Origin: a virus
Reading direction: 5' to 3' (one strand)
DNA length: 42,425 nt
Virus record (IMG/VR): IMGVR_UViG_3300033153_003124
Coordinates: 1-42,425 of that record
The position numbers and the translations under genes were made by a program. The notes under the pieces are model-generated. The model was given only the letters and a program-made list of their open reading frames with translations. It was not told the DNA's origin and ran no database searches. This document shows positions 32,903 to 39,708 of this stretch, one piece after another (positions within the stretch are counted from its first letter, which is position 1; the number at the start of each line of letters is the position of its first letter).

Positions 32903-33891
32903 TTAAGTTTCCATTGTCCATTAACGTCTTGTTCTACTAAATCTCTGTTAGCATGTTTAGATACAACTCCGTCAAAGTAATCTTCTGTTATTCCTATTGT
33001 CTTACAGAAATCTCTCTTAGCTTGTGGGTCGCACTTCCAATCTCTCTCCTTTATATAGGCTAGGGATTGTTCTAGTGTTAGGAGTCCATCTCTAACGTAG
33101 CGTGATGCTATATCAGATACTCTCTGGAATCCGAACTTCACAAACTTAGTCCATAGCTGAATAATATATGCTATAGAATCTTGTTGAGTATAGTTTTCAA
33201 TGTTTCCTTGTCTAAGCCATTCTCCTGTATCATCTAAATCTATGAACCCATGTTTCTTAGCAAACTCTCTATTCCCTTGTTCTGAGTAGGGATAGAAGGC
33301 AAAGAAGAATAGTATCATCACTTCACCATCACTCTTCTCGTGTAGGTAGTCTAGTTTATGTCTTGTACCGTATTGGAACGCTGAGTTCTCTCCGAAGAAT
33401 ACTAATGGTATACCAAACTTCCTTGCTATGTTTGTTGGTACATCATATATCTTTTCCTCTACCCATTTAAGTGGATGGAGGGTTTCTTCAAAGTCCTTCT
33501 TTGTCTCCTCAATAAATGTCTTTGGTTCACAACGCCATGTTATGTGGTCGCAGTTAAACCTCTCTGCGATATTTTTTGCGTTGTGTTCTCCTGCCTTCGT
33601 GTGCGTAAACTCGTCTGTTACGGTTACAAGGAGGCATTTCATCTTGTACTTCTCTACAAGGTTTGCAACGATTACAGTTGAGTCTTTTCCTCCAGAAACT
33701 GCCACGACGCAATCGTAATCTCCATTTTGTGATTTTCTTTTTTCGCATATTGTTCTTAAATCCTTTTCTCTTTTAGCCCAGTCAAATGTCTTGGCTTTCT
33801 CATGGTTAATACAAGCTAGACACACACCATCTTTATCTTTGGTGAGTGGTCTTGTTTTTAGTGGGAATCCACATTTACTACATCTCTCCAT
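32899..33891 (-). CDS. N-acetyl sugar amidotransferase (PseA/WbpG-like)
   Basis: This 330-residue protein begins with a zinc knuckle (Cys4, Cys7, Cys24, Cys27) followed by a PP-loop ATPase motif SGGKDS at 66-71. These proteins adenylate an N-acetyl sugar and replace the acetyl oxygen with nitrogen, making acetamidino groups on pseudaminic or legionaminic acid and related sugars (PseA, WbpG). Cellular versions take ammonia from a HisH-like glutaminase, which is absent here. AAGGAGG precedes the start and the stop overlaps terL. It is the last sugar-cluster gene before the packaging genes. Confidence 0.85.
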   Translation of the reverse strand: MERCSKCGFPLKTRPLTKDKDGVCLACINHEKAKTFDWAKREKDLRTICEKRKSQNGDYDCVVAVSGGKDSTVIVANLVEKYKMKCLLVTVTDEFTHTKAGEHNAKNIAERFNCDHITWRCEPKTFIEETKKDFEETLHPLKWVEEKIYDVPTNIARKFGIPLVFFGENSAFQYGTRHKLDYLHEKSDGEVMILFFFAFYPYSEQGNREFAKKHGFIDLDDTGEWLRQGNIENYTQQDSIAYIIQLWTKFVKFGFQRVSDIASRYVRDGLLTLEQSLAYIKERDWKCDPQAKRDFCKTIGITEDYFDGVVSKHANRDLVEQDVNGQWKLK

Positions 33892-34487
33892 TAGTCCTCC
33901 TTGTATAATCTATAAGCCATTGTCTTTTCCATTGGGAACTCTTTGTCTGCAAATAACTCAAATTCACTATGTTTAATTCCACCTATGTTAGCCCATTCGT
34001 TCATCCAATCTCTTTGCCAGAGATATGTTCCTTCTCCTCTATAGTCTACTGCTTCTGTACCAAAATATTCCCAACCCATAATAATAGATTTGGAAACTCT
34101 TAATATTTCACTCATTACCTTCTTGATGTTTCTGTTTCCTATATGGATTAGTAACCCATTAGTCATTACTACATCAAAGAAGTTATCATCAAACGGTAAG
34201 TTTGTAGCTGACGACCTTATGATAGTCGCTGGTACAGTCGCCTTTTCAATAGCGAAACTGTTAATATCTACACCATATAGGTCGCCCTTGCCTTCTAGCA
34301 TTTCTAACTGAAGTCCTCTGTTGCATCCGACCTCCAGTAGTGTATCAAACTCTCCTATATATTTTCTGTTAATCTCAGAACGAGTTATTCCCCACTTCTC
34401 TTTATAAAACTTATCTAGGTTCATGTTGTTACGGTCTGTGTATTCGTTACCGAATTTACCTGACCAAAACTTTTCTTCTCTATTCAT
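33891..34487 (-). CDS. Pseudaminic acid biosynthesis-associated methyltransferase
   Basis: This 198-residue protein opens with EEKFWSGKFGNEYTDRN, the typical start of the methylases found in pseudaminic acid clusters, then has SAM-binding motif I LEVGCNRG at 51-58 and a following GVD (72-74). It should transfer a methyl group from S-adenosylmethionine to a sugar, or to an as yet unknown group in Pse pathways. GGAGGG precedes the start. Gene order, overlapping cytidylyltransferase and amidotransferase genes, supports the call. Confidence 0.88.
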   Translation of the reverse strand: MNREEKFWSGKFGNEYTDRNNMNLDKFYKEKWGITRSEINRKYIGEFDTLLEVGCNRGLQLEMLEGKGDLYGVDINSFAIEKATVPATIIRSSATNLPFDDNFFDVVMTNGLLIHIGNRNIKKVMSEILRVSKSIIMGWEYFGTEAVDYRGEGTYLWQRDWMNEWANIGGIKHSEFELFADKEFPMEKTMAYRLYKED

Positions 34488-34972
34488 AATTTTCCCTCCG
34501 CTTTATCCCAATCAACTTGGGTGTTTATATCGACTGCTCCCTCTACTGGGAACAAGAATCTTCTTTTTCCTCTAACAAAGTAGAACTGTCCTGCGTCTTG
34601 GAATGTTGGTGGGTTCTCTGTGAGTGTAGTTACTGACCAGACATCATTATCATATTTACTAGCTTCCATTAAATCTTCACGCTTAGTGAGTGGATTCGGT
34701 AGTAGGCAACAAAGTGGTTTAGGAAACATTTTCCATACATCTAGTAATACTTGGTAGTCGTCTACCTTTGGTCTACGGTGTATAGATGCTCCTTCTTCTT
34801 CTGCTATTCTCTCAATCTCATCATCATCTGTTGAAACTATAACCTTTTCAAATAGACCAGTAGACTTAGCTAGTCTAACCGAATAGACGAATAGGGGTAT
34901 ACCCTTCATCTTCTTCTTATTCTTTCCAGGGATTCGCTTACTTCCTCCCCTCGCTGGAATGACTGCTATCAT
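34484..34972 (-). CDS. CMP-nonulosonic acid cytidylyltransferase, compact (PseF/NeuA type)
   Basis: This 162-residue enzyme links CMP to a nonulosonic acid. Visible motifs: IPARGGSKRIPGKN at 5-18 (CTP binding), STDDDEIE at 47-54, DAGQFYF at 126-132 and DINTQVDWDKAE at 148-159. Cellular PseF and NeuA enzymes are about 220-235 residues, so roughly 60 residues are missing, mainly between residues 65 and 120 and around the sugar-binding lid. The nucleotide and metal motifs are intact. It overlaps the acetyltransferase gene by 35 bases. Confidence 0.88.
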   Translation of the reverse strand: MIAVIPARGGSKRIPGKNKKKMKGIPLFVYSVRLAKSTGLFEKVIVSTDDDEIERIAEEEGASIHRRPKVDDYQVLLDVWKMFPKPLCCLLPNPLTKREDLMEASKYDNDVWSVTTLTENPPTFQDAGQFYFVRGKRRFLFPVEGAVDINTQVDWDKAEGKL

Positions 34973-35354
34973 ATTTGTATGTGTATTGAATTAGTTTGAA
35001 ACCTCGCTTCTGAAAGAAGTGCTGTGATACTAGATTCTTTGGAGCTATATTGGCTAACAGGTCTTTATTCATTTTTATTACTTCTTCTAAAGCCTCACCT
35101 CCATAATTCTTTCCTTGGCAATCCTCCTTGATTGCAATTCCTACTTCGTTCTGGTTGGTTACATATATTCTTCCAACTCTCTTATCCTCATCCATAATCA
35201 CCCAGTTGTCTTTGTATGGTTGAGCATTATTAAACTCTACATGTTCTCCCCAATGCGGTACTTTAATGTGGGAGATATTCTGTTCAGGTTTCTTTTCCTT
35301 TAACAGTTCATATAGGAAATGATAGTCTTTTGGTGTTACTCTACGGAGAAGCAT
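34938..35354 (-). CDS. GNAT N-acetyltransferase (PseH-like)
   Basis: This 138-residue protein has a GNAT fold: MLLRRVTPKDYHFLYELLKE at the start, beta strands through VGIAI at 71-75, then the CoA-binding QGKNYGGEAL at 80-89 and a C-terminal FFQKRGFKLI typical of GNATs. In Pse pathways PseH adds the second acetyl group at C4. At 138 residues it is shorter than typical PseH (about 170-180). It overlaps both neighbours. The assignment uses context as well as motifs. Confidence 0.8.
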   Translation of the reverse strand: MLLRRVTPKDYHFLYELLKEKKPEQNISHIKVPHWGEHVEFNNAQPYKDNWVIMDEDKRVGRIYVTNQNEVGIAIKEDCQGKNYGGEALEEVIKMNKDLLANIAPKNLVSQHFFQKRGFKLIQYTYKYDSSHSSEGRK

Positions 35355-35947
35355 GATTTTGTCGATAAGTCTGGATAATCGTCATTTGGTAGTGGTTGGT
35401 TCACTTCTGGGAGAAAACTAAGTCGTGAGAGACCCTCTGCGGCATCTCTAGGTATCATGTGGCATTGATGACCTATAATATCAAAGTCATCTTCCTGTGG
35501 TGTTAAGCCCTCAGTTCGCCCATTAAATCTAGCTTTTCTAAGCCATACATCAGCTTCATCATCATCGTGAAGGATTGCTCCTCCAGTTCCTAGTGCTAGG
35601 GTTTTCTTCCAATGAAATGACAAGCATATAAATTGACCAGGCATATACATATCACTAGACATGAATCTAGCTGAATCCCAAATAGGATATGGTTCTAACT
35701 GGTATAGTCCTTCCCACTCTTCATCTGTAAAGTGTACTCTGCCACCTGCATTTATAACTGACATAGCTGGAGACATGTAGTTGTACTTAGGCATTGATAC
35801 TTCTTTACCTTCTACTTGGTGGTACTTTAGGGATAATAAAAGTGCGTTGGTACATGAATTGGTTGTAACAGCGTATTTCGCTCCAGTATAATTACATAGC
35901 TCCTCCTCAAAATCTTTGACTATTTGGTATGGGTCTGACTCTCGCAT
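35336..35947 (-). CDS. DegT-type aminotransferase, compact (PseC-like)
   Basis: Starting at ATG 35947 (AAAGGAGGAAAC just upstream; a longer in-frame start lies 30 bases earlier), the product is 203 residues, about half the length of normal PseC (about 380). The PLP-binding core is present: TNSCTNALLLSL at 29-40, IWDSAR at 89-94 (Asp91 for the pyridine ring) and SFHWKKTLALGTGGAIL at 110-126 with Lys115 (or Lys114) for the Schiff base. The usual C-terminal small domain is missing. It would aminate the 4-keto sugar made by PseB; whether such a short form works is unknown. Confidence 0.8.
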   Translation of the reverse strand: MRESDPYQIVKDFEEELCNYTGAKYAVTTNSCTNALLLSLKYHQVEGKEVSMPKYNYMSPAMSVINAGGRVHFTDEEWEGLYQLEPYPIWDSARFMSSDMYMPGQFICLSFHWKKTLALGTGGAILHDDDEADVWLRKARFNGRTEGLTPQEDDFDIIGHQCHMIPRDAAEGLSRLSFLPEVNQPLPNDDYPDLSTKSCFSVE

Positions 35948-36057
35948 GTTTCCTCCTTTATAGCTTCTGCTGGACAATTCTCTAGTAGAGTTTGTTCATC
36001 ATCCTCTACATCACAAAGTCCACAGTTTATACATTTATCTTTATCTATTTTAAGCAT
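35920..36057 (-). CDS. Mini-ferredoxin (single 4Fe-4S cluster type)
   Basis: This 45-residue frame is easily missed. It reads MLKIDKDKCINCGLCDVEDD then EQTLLENCPAEAIK. Cys9, Cys12, Cys15 and Cys28-Pro29 give the ligand pattern C-x2-C-x2-C...C-P for one 4Fe-4S cluster. It overlaps PseB by 13 bases and PseC by 28 bases, with GAGG and AAAGG before its start. It would carry electrons. No redox enzyme is known in the Pse pathway, so its partner is unclear. Confidence 0.75.
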   Translation of the reverse strand: MLKIDKDKCINCGLCDVEDDEQTLLENCPAEAIKEETCESQTHTK

Positions 36058-36932
36058 CCTTTGATTTCCTCCACATCCATTATATCTGGGTTAGTATCTG
36101 ATGCGTACCTGAATCCAGTTGGTTCTCCTGGTGTGATTTCATAGTGGTTTTCAAAGCCTACGATATTGTCCTCCTCTGTTATCATTACTTCATGGAGTTT
36201 CTCGCCTGGTCGAATACCACTTTCATAGGTTTCTTTACCTAGTGCCGTTGCTAAGTCTTTTATCCTGAACGATGGACTCTTGGCGACAAATACTTTGCCA
36301 CCATCTTCATCTAGTACAGCCATCATGACTAAAGTAACAGCTTGCTCTATTGTGGTCCAAAATCTAGTCATACGGTAGTCTGTAACTGGAACTTCATCTT
36401 TTATAGACTGGAATAGTGGAAGCACGCTCCCCCTACTACCTACCACGTTACCGTACCTTACGACATTGAATTTGGTTCGATTACCTGAATATGCGTTTGC
36501 TGATATGAAAAGTTTATCTGATACGAGCTTAGTAGCTCCGTATAAGTTAATTGGATTGACTGCTTTATCTGTGGAGAGGGCAACTACCTTCTCTACATCA
36601 TTAGCCATAGCTGCATGTATAACATTGTCAGCTCCATTTATGTTGGTCTTAATAGCTTCTGTAGGATTGTATTCTAATGCAGGTACTTGTTTCAGAGCCG
36701 CTGCATGTATCACAACATTAACATCTCTCATAGCTACTGAGAGTCGTTTTTCATCTCTAACATCTCCTAAGAAAAACCTAAGTCTTTTATCTGTATACAA
36801 TTTAGCCATCTCTGACTGTTTGAACTCATCTCTTGAATATACGATAAGTTTCTGGACTTTTGTATTAGCCAGTATATGGTCTACTAAAGCATGCCCTAGT
36901 GTACCAGTTCCTCCTGTAATAAGAATTACCAA
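36045..36932 (-). CDS. pseB: UDP-N-acetylglucosamine 4,6-dehydratase (PseB-like)
   Basis: This 295-residue extended SDR enzyme has the NAD-binding GGTGTLG at 7-13, then STDKAVNP at 120-127 and YGATK at 131-135. Asp122, Lys123 and Tyr131 match the D-K...Y catalytic spacing of PseB/FlaA1. It converts UDP-GlcNAc to a UDP-4-keto-6-deoxy-L-altrose derivative, the first step to pseudaminic acid. The length is slightly short for the family (about 330). It overlaps PseI by 7 bases. Confidence 0.92.
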   Translation of the reverse strand: MVILITGGTGTLGHALVDHILANTKVQKLIVYSRDEFKQSEMAKLYTDKRLRFFLGDVRDEKRLSVAMRDVNVVIHAAALKQVPALEYNPTEAIKTNINGADNVIHAAMANDVEKVVALSTDKAVNPINLYGATKLVSDKLFISANAYSGNRTKFNVVRYGNVVGSRGSVLPLFQSIKDEVPVTDYRMTRFWTTIEQAVTLVMMAVLDEDGGKVFVAKSPSFRIKDLATALGKETYESGIRPGEKLHEVMITEEDNIVGFENHYEITPGEPTGFRYASDTNPDIMDVEEIKGCLK

Positions 36933-37600
36933 TCTATCTTCCTCCCTACATAATCGGTTATCGTTTGTTTTGGTTGTGTAAGTATTCTATCAACTATGTT
37001 ACACAAATCTATTTGAATCCTTAAATCACTTGGGTTAAGAGCGTATGCGTGGTCTGGACCTTTTCTACTTCTATCGTCTGTGAAGTGTTTTTCTATTACT
37101 ATAGCTCCATTAGCAATCGCTATCAAAGGTAGTACAAAGTCTGAGGTATGGTCGGATAACCCCCACTCCATATCTTGCTCATAAGCCTTAAACGAATAAT
37201 CAAACATCTGGGCTGGGTATTTAACTACACAAGCCATAGGTATTATATTAAGTGCTGGGAAGTTCTCATCTAACGCACCGTCTGATATTAGAATATCATC
37301 TCCTTGTGCTGCATCAAATACATAATCTACAAACTCCTCATCTGCTGCCTCAGTTGAACTTATCTTCCATCTCTTAACTTTACCCACTAATAGGTCTACA
37401 CCCCTCTTATTGAATGGGGTAGCCATAAATTCTATTCTATCTCCACAATGTTCTATTAAGGGGTCTATCCACTCTTCATTGAAATCTCCTATAAGTTGGA
37501 ACTTAACAGCATCTGCTCCTGCATTAACAGCAATATCAATCAACTTCAAAGCTCTATCGAAATCTCCATCATGATTAGAACCTGCCTCCGCTATAAACAT
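36926..37600 (-). CDS. Nonulosonic acid synthase, SAF-less (PseI/NeuB type)
   Basis: This 224-residue enzyme has the NeuB-type barrel: EAGSNHDGDF at 5-14 (typical Glu and His), AVKFQ at 31-35, ATPFNKRGVDLL at 60-71, KISSTE at 79-84, YP at 128-129, GLSDHT at 147-152, EKHFTDD at 170-176 and GPDHAYAL at 181-188. It condenses phosphoenolpyruvate with a six-carbon sugar to make the nine-carbon acid. Cellular forms are about 340-350 residues; the C-terminal SAF (antifreeze-like) domain is absent. It opens the cluster. Whether it makes Pse, Leg or Neu5Ac is not settled from the sequence. Confidence 0.9.
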   Translation of the reverse strand: MFIAEAGSNHDGDFDRALKLIDIAVNAGADAVKFQLIGDFNEEWIDPLIEHCGDRIEFMATPFNKRGVDLLVGKVKRWKISSTEAADEEFVDYVFDAAQGDDILISDGALDENFPALNIIPMACVVKYPAQMFDYSFKAYEQDMEWGLSDHTSDFVLPLIAIANGAIVIEKHFTDDRSRKGPDHAYALNPSDLRIQIDLCNIVDRILTQPKQTITDYVGRKIDW

Positions 37601-37602
37601 AT

Positions 37603-37761
37603 CTAAATAGTATTAGCTCCAGATATTTTATCTCTGGTCTTATTATTAGGTTTATCGTCTACTTTATCGATACACCATTTACAATAGTAGACATCTTTAC
37701 CATCTTTCTTTCTTATGGTGAATGAACCTCCACCTTCTTTACATTCCTCGCAATATATCAT
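37603..37761 (-). CDS. Small zinc-ribbon protein
   Basis: A 52-residue frame begins MIYCEECKEGGGSFTIRKKD and has a second pair CKWC near residue 27. The two CxxC motifs form a zinc ribbon. It starts within the stop of the Phd-like gene (ATGA) and ends three bases before PseI. Small zinc ribbons of this type are common in this genome. Its function is unknown. Confidence 0.65.
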   Translation of the reverse strand: MIYCEECKEGGGSFTIRKKDGKDVYYCKWCIDKVDDKPNNKTRDKISGANTI

Positions 37762-37997
37762 TTACATCCACAAGTTAGTTTTAAGCTATTCCCATGTTTC
37801 TTGCATGTCTCCATTCTACTAGCATCTTCTGGATTCATCTTCATAGTATACGGCTTTGTTGCAACTTCAGTATCATCTTCGTCTCTATACTCTCGTATTG
37901 TTGCAACCTTAGTACCACGTTTGGTTAAGATAATAGGCAAGTTATTCAAATGACTACTTATATTACTATTAAATTCCCTCATGCTTAGTTGTTTCAT
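37758..37997 (-). CDS. Phd/YefM-like antitoxin-type protein
   Basis: The product is 79 residues from ATG 37997 (a second ATG at 37982 keeps the domain). The segment MREFNSNISSHLNNLPIILT KRGTKVATI follows the Phd pattern (helix, hydrophobic strand, R-G-x-x-V-A-x-I), which normally binds operator DNA and neutralises a toxin. The C-terminal half (MNPEDASRMETCKKHG... CGCK) is different and may bind metal. No toxin gene is adjacent, so it may instead regulate the operon or disarm a host toxin. Confidence 0.6.
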   Translation of the reverse strand: MKQLSMREFNSNISSHLNNLPIILTKRGTKVATIREYRDEDDTEVATKPYTMKMNPEDASRMETCKKHGNSLKLTCGCK

Positions 37998-38033
37998 AAT
38001 GTCTAATGTTAAAAGGGGTATTGTAGGTATGGA

Positions 38034-38060
38034 TGTATATATATACAGGGTGGTCGTCAA
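38034..38060 (-). promoter_or_regulatory. Possible leftward promoter inside late block
   Basis: Leftward, TTGACG (38060-38055) is followed after 15 bases by TATACA (38039-38034); with 17 spacing the hexamer would be TACATC. The -35 is good and the -10 is weak. It lies 38 bases before the Phd-like start and could give extra expression of the sugar cluster. The 8-base motif GTCGTCAA at its -35 is inverted at 38212-38219. Confidence 0.35.
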
Positions 38061-38363
38061 TATTTATTCTGTACAAGTGGAAGTACCCCTATACCCTATC
38101 CCCCTATTAAAGCGATATTAGTGCCTATGGGGTAGTAAATAGCTTGTTTCCTAGTGAATACGTCATTAAATCGCTTGTTTTAGCATAGGTGATGGGTCGT
38201 ACAAGGTATACTTGACGACTCAACGCTCATATCACCCAATTATAAGGGTATGATGGTGTCTATCTATTATGTATATATCTATCTATATTAACTACTATAT
38301 ATCTCTGTATCTTATTACCTATCTTATCTATATCTCTTCTGTATCTATAGTATTCCTGTAAGG
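38061..38363. other. Non-coding region next to terS, repeat-rich
   Basis: No convincing gene lies here. It holds three C-rich units close together (CCCCTATA, CCCTAT, CCCCCTAT at about 38086-38107), a shared heptamer GTACAAG at 38071 and 38199, a repeated GCTTGTTT (38142 and 38173), a dyad at 38196-38219, and a TATCTAT-rich stretch from about 38257 to 38350. Such a mix beside the small terminase gene fits a packaging recognition site, an origin, or a regulatory region. Confidence 0.5.
38196..38219. promoter_or_regulatory. Dyad, possible operator
   Basis: Arms GTCGT and ACGAC enclose CAAG and CTTG around GTATA, making a 9-bp dyad with one bulged base. It overlaps a TTGACG sequence, so a bound repressor could control transcription here. 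It may also be part of a terminase recognition site. Confidence 0.4.
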
Positions 38364-38831
38364 CTATTCCATATCTATTACTTCATGTTCTTCCTTATCT
38401 ATATCCTTTAGACTTCCTGCATCTATGAATCCGATTACATTAAGATTCAGTCCTTGTTTACTGGATGTTTTCATGTGTCCTTTTAATCTTGCTCCTAGTT
38501 CTATTCCTTTAAGGTGAGTTGAATACTGTCCATCCTTTTTACTCAGTTCTATGTTTTCTTTTAGTTCTCCTACGAGAAAGCCATCATCTATTCCTTGCTT
38601 TTCTAGCTCCTTTTGTAGGGCATTTTGAATATTCGGTTTGGTAAGGTTTTCAGATGCGATTGACCTTGCTACTACTGCGTTCTTCTTTCCACCCTTTCCA
38701 CCGATATTGTAGTTTCTTCTAACGGCTTCTGTGGGGTTCTTGGTTGCTATAACATCCTTGACAAATGCTCGCTGTCGTTGCGTAAGTGGTCTGTCCTTAG
38801 GTTCTTTCTTTGGTTTCTTATTATCATTCAT
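38364..38831 (-). CDS. terS: Terminase small subunit
   Basis: This 155-residue protein begins with a charged Lys/Pro-rich lead (MNDNKKPKKEPKDRPLTQRQ), then RAFVKDVIATKNPTEAVRRN and LTKPNIQNALQKELEKQG. This LTxxQxxFvxxvi...nptkAa pattern and helix layout match Terminase_2-type small subunits, which bind the packaging start site and hand DNA to the large subunit. The C-terminus is acidic. It is the first gene of the leftward late operon, with a promoter upstream, and is separated from terL by the sugar cluster. Confidence 0.85.
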   Translation of the reverse strand: MNDNKKPKKEPKDRPLTQRQRAFVKDVIATKNPTEAVRRNYNIGGKGGKKNAVVARSIASENLTKPNIQNALQKELEKQGIDDGFLVGELKENIELSKKDGQYSTHLKGIELGARLKGHMKTSSKQGLNLNVIGFIDAGSLKDIDKEEHEVIDME

Positions 38832-38856
38832 AGTTCGGTTCTCTCCCTCTATCTAC

Positions 38857-38885
38857 AGTATAGCATAAATATCGCTAAAAGTCAG
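38857..38885 (-). promoter_or_regulatory. Late leftward promoter (copy A)
   Basis: Leftward, CTGACT and TATACT are separated by 17 bases, about 25 bases upstream of the small terminase start. The whole 29-base block matches another leftward promoter at 41902-41930 in 24 positions, including all of the -10 and several spacer bases, so both may be read by one factor. The -35 is weak for sigma70, which fits the use of an activator. Confidence 0.7.
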
Positions 38886-38957
38886 AGATTTTCCCTATTC
38901 TATTGGGTGTGGACAACTCTATACTCATGTTAATCTTAATCAATGTTTATGGTACTC

Positions 38958-38986
38958 TTGACAAAAAGTAATAATTCCTGTAAAGT
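38958..38986 (+). promoter_or_regulatory. Rightward promoter
   Basis: A perfect TTGACA (38958-38963), 17 bases, then TAAAGT (38981-38986). This is a strong sigma70-type promoter that would drive the small-gene block from 39066 to 40400. The leader contains CTGG-TGAGAAT-CCAG, a small hairpin whose role is unknown. Confidence 0.72.
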
Positions 38987-39065
38987 AAATGGTGTAAGGT
39001 CGACTGGTGAGAATCCAGCACCGAGAACTTTGACAACATAATCTAAAATACTAACGCAAATTAAG

Positions 39066-39212
39066 ATGGAAGAAGAATTGAAAAAGATTTATCAAGATTT
39101 GAAGATGGTGAGTTATCCATCTCAAACACCAGAGCAAGAGAAGTTGATGCGAAGAGCAGAGGACTCAATCGAAGAACTCTGTGATTCATACGACATCGAC
39201 CCAAGTGCATAA
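39066..39212 (+). CDS. Small acidic helical protein
   Basis: This gene encodes 48 residues starting MEEELKKIYQDLKMVSYPSQ and ending DSYDIDPSA. It is the first gene after the promoter at 38958. It is highly charged and helical. No family is recognised. The preceding AACGCAAATTAAG gives only a weak ribosome binding site. Confidence 0.55.
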   Translation: MEEELKKIYQDLKMVSYPSQTPEQEKLMRRAEDSIEELCDSYDIDPSA

Positions 39213-39221
39213 TTCTGAGGG

Positions 39222-39240
39222 GTGTTCAAAGGTTGGACAC
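39222..39240 (+). other. RNA hairpin after small gene
   Basis: GTGTTCAA and TTGGACAC pair over 8 bp (one G-U) with loop AGG, and flanking G-U pairs may extend it. No U-tract follows. It may stabilise the upstream mRNA or slow transcription between two genes. Confidence 0.4.
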
Positions 39241-39275
39241 TCTGACTGAGTTATCTAAATATAACGAAAGGCAAA

Positions 39276-39518
39276 ATGATTAAAGTGAACTCACAATCAA
39301 GCGAAGTGAAGTTTGATAATAAGCATAATAGTAGAAAAAGAGTAGAGAGAGCATACGATAGACATTGTAACGAAAGACGAGCAAAGGCTATTGCCATTCT
39401 ACTAGGTGGCTACAATAAATATGGCAGAAGTATCGACCTAGATAAGTATAAGGAAATCAAAGAAGTATTTGATTCTGCAATACTAGATATTGAATGGATA
39501 TTGGAAGATAATAAGTAG
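39276..39518 (+). CDS. Basic hypothetical protein
   Basis: This 80-residue protein starts MIKVNSQSSEVKFDNKHNSR and contains an Arg/Lys-rich helix (KRVERAYDRHCNERRAKAIA) followed by an acidic helix. AACGAAAGGC precedes the ATG. It may bind nucleic acid. No family is recognised. Confidence 0.6.
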   Translation: MIKVNSQSSEVKFDNKHNSRKRVERAYDRHCNERRAKAIAILLGGYNKYGRSIDLDKYKEIKEVFDSAILDIEWILEDNK

Positions 39519-39525
39519 TCGTTAG

Positions 39526-39547
39526 GGTCAATCAATCTTGGTTGACC
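39526..39547 (+). terminator. Weak terminator-like hairpin
   Basis: GGTCAATC and GGTTGACC pair over 8 bp (one G-U), with a 6-base loop of AATCTT. The tail TTATAGGACTAATTATT is only mildly T-rich, so this may be partial termination that tunes expression of the genes beyond. Confidence 0.4.
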
Positions 39548-39580
39548 TTATAGGACTAATTATTAAGCGAGAGGAATAAC

Positions 39581-39697
39581 ATGTACAAACGAACTTACAT
39601 GACTAAAAGGCGAATAGCTAAGAAGAAGTTTAGAAAAGATATGTTTTATATCTTAACTATAACCTTCATGCTAGTAGCTTATATCTTATTCGGATAA
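39581..39697 (+). CDS. Tiny basic membrane protein
   Basis: A 38-residue frame starts MYKRTYMTKRRIAKKKFRKD and then has one transmembrane segment (MFYILTITFMLVAYILFG). AGAGG lies seven bases upstream. The very basic N-terminus and single span suggest an inner-membrane peptide with the positive end in the cytoplasm. Its function is unknown; small phage membrane peptides may alter host physiology. Confidence 0.6.
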   Translation: MYKRTYMTKRRIAKKKFRKDMFYILTITFMLVAYILFG

Positions 39698-39708
39698 CCA
39701 ATAATAAA

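Noticed and set aside
36466-36981. Rightward frame opposite PseB
   Set aside because: PseB has intact Rossmann and catalytic motifs on the - strand; the antisense frame has none.
38251-38350. CRISPR array or satellite in the TATCTAT-rich tract
   Set aside because: Units are short, irregular and without spacers of constant size.
38987-39065. Possible riboswitch or tRNA T-arm
   Set aside because: A short hairpin alone does not match any riboswitch core or complete tRNA.
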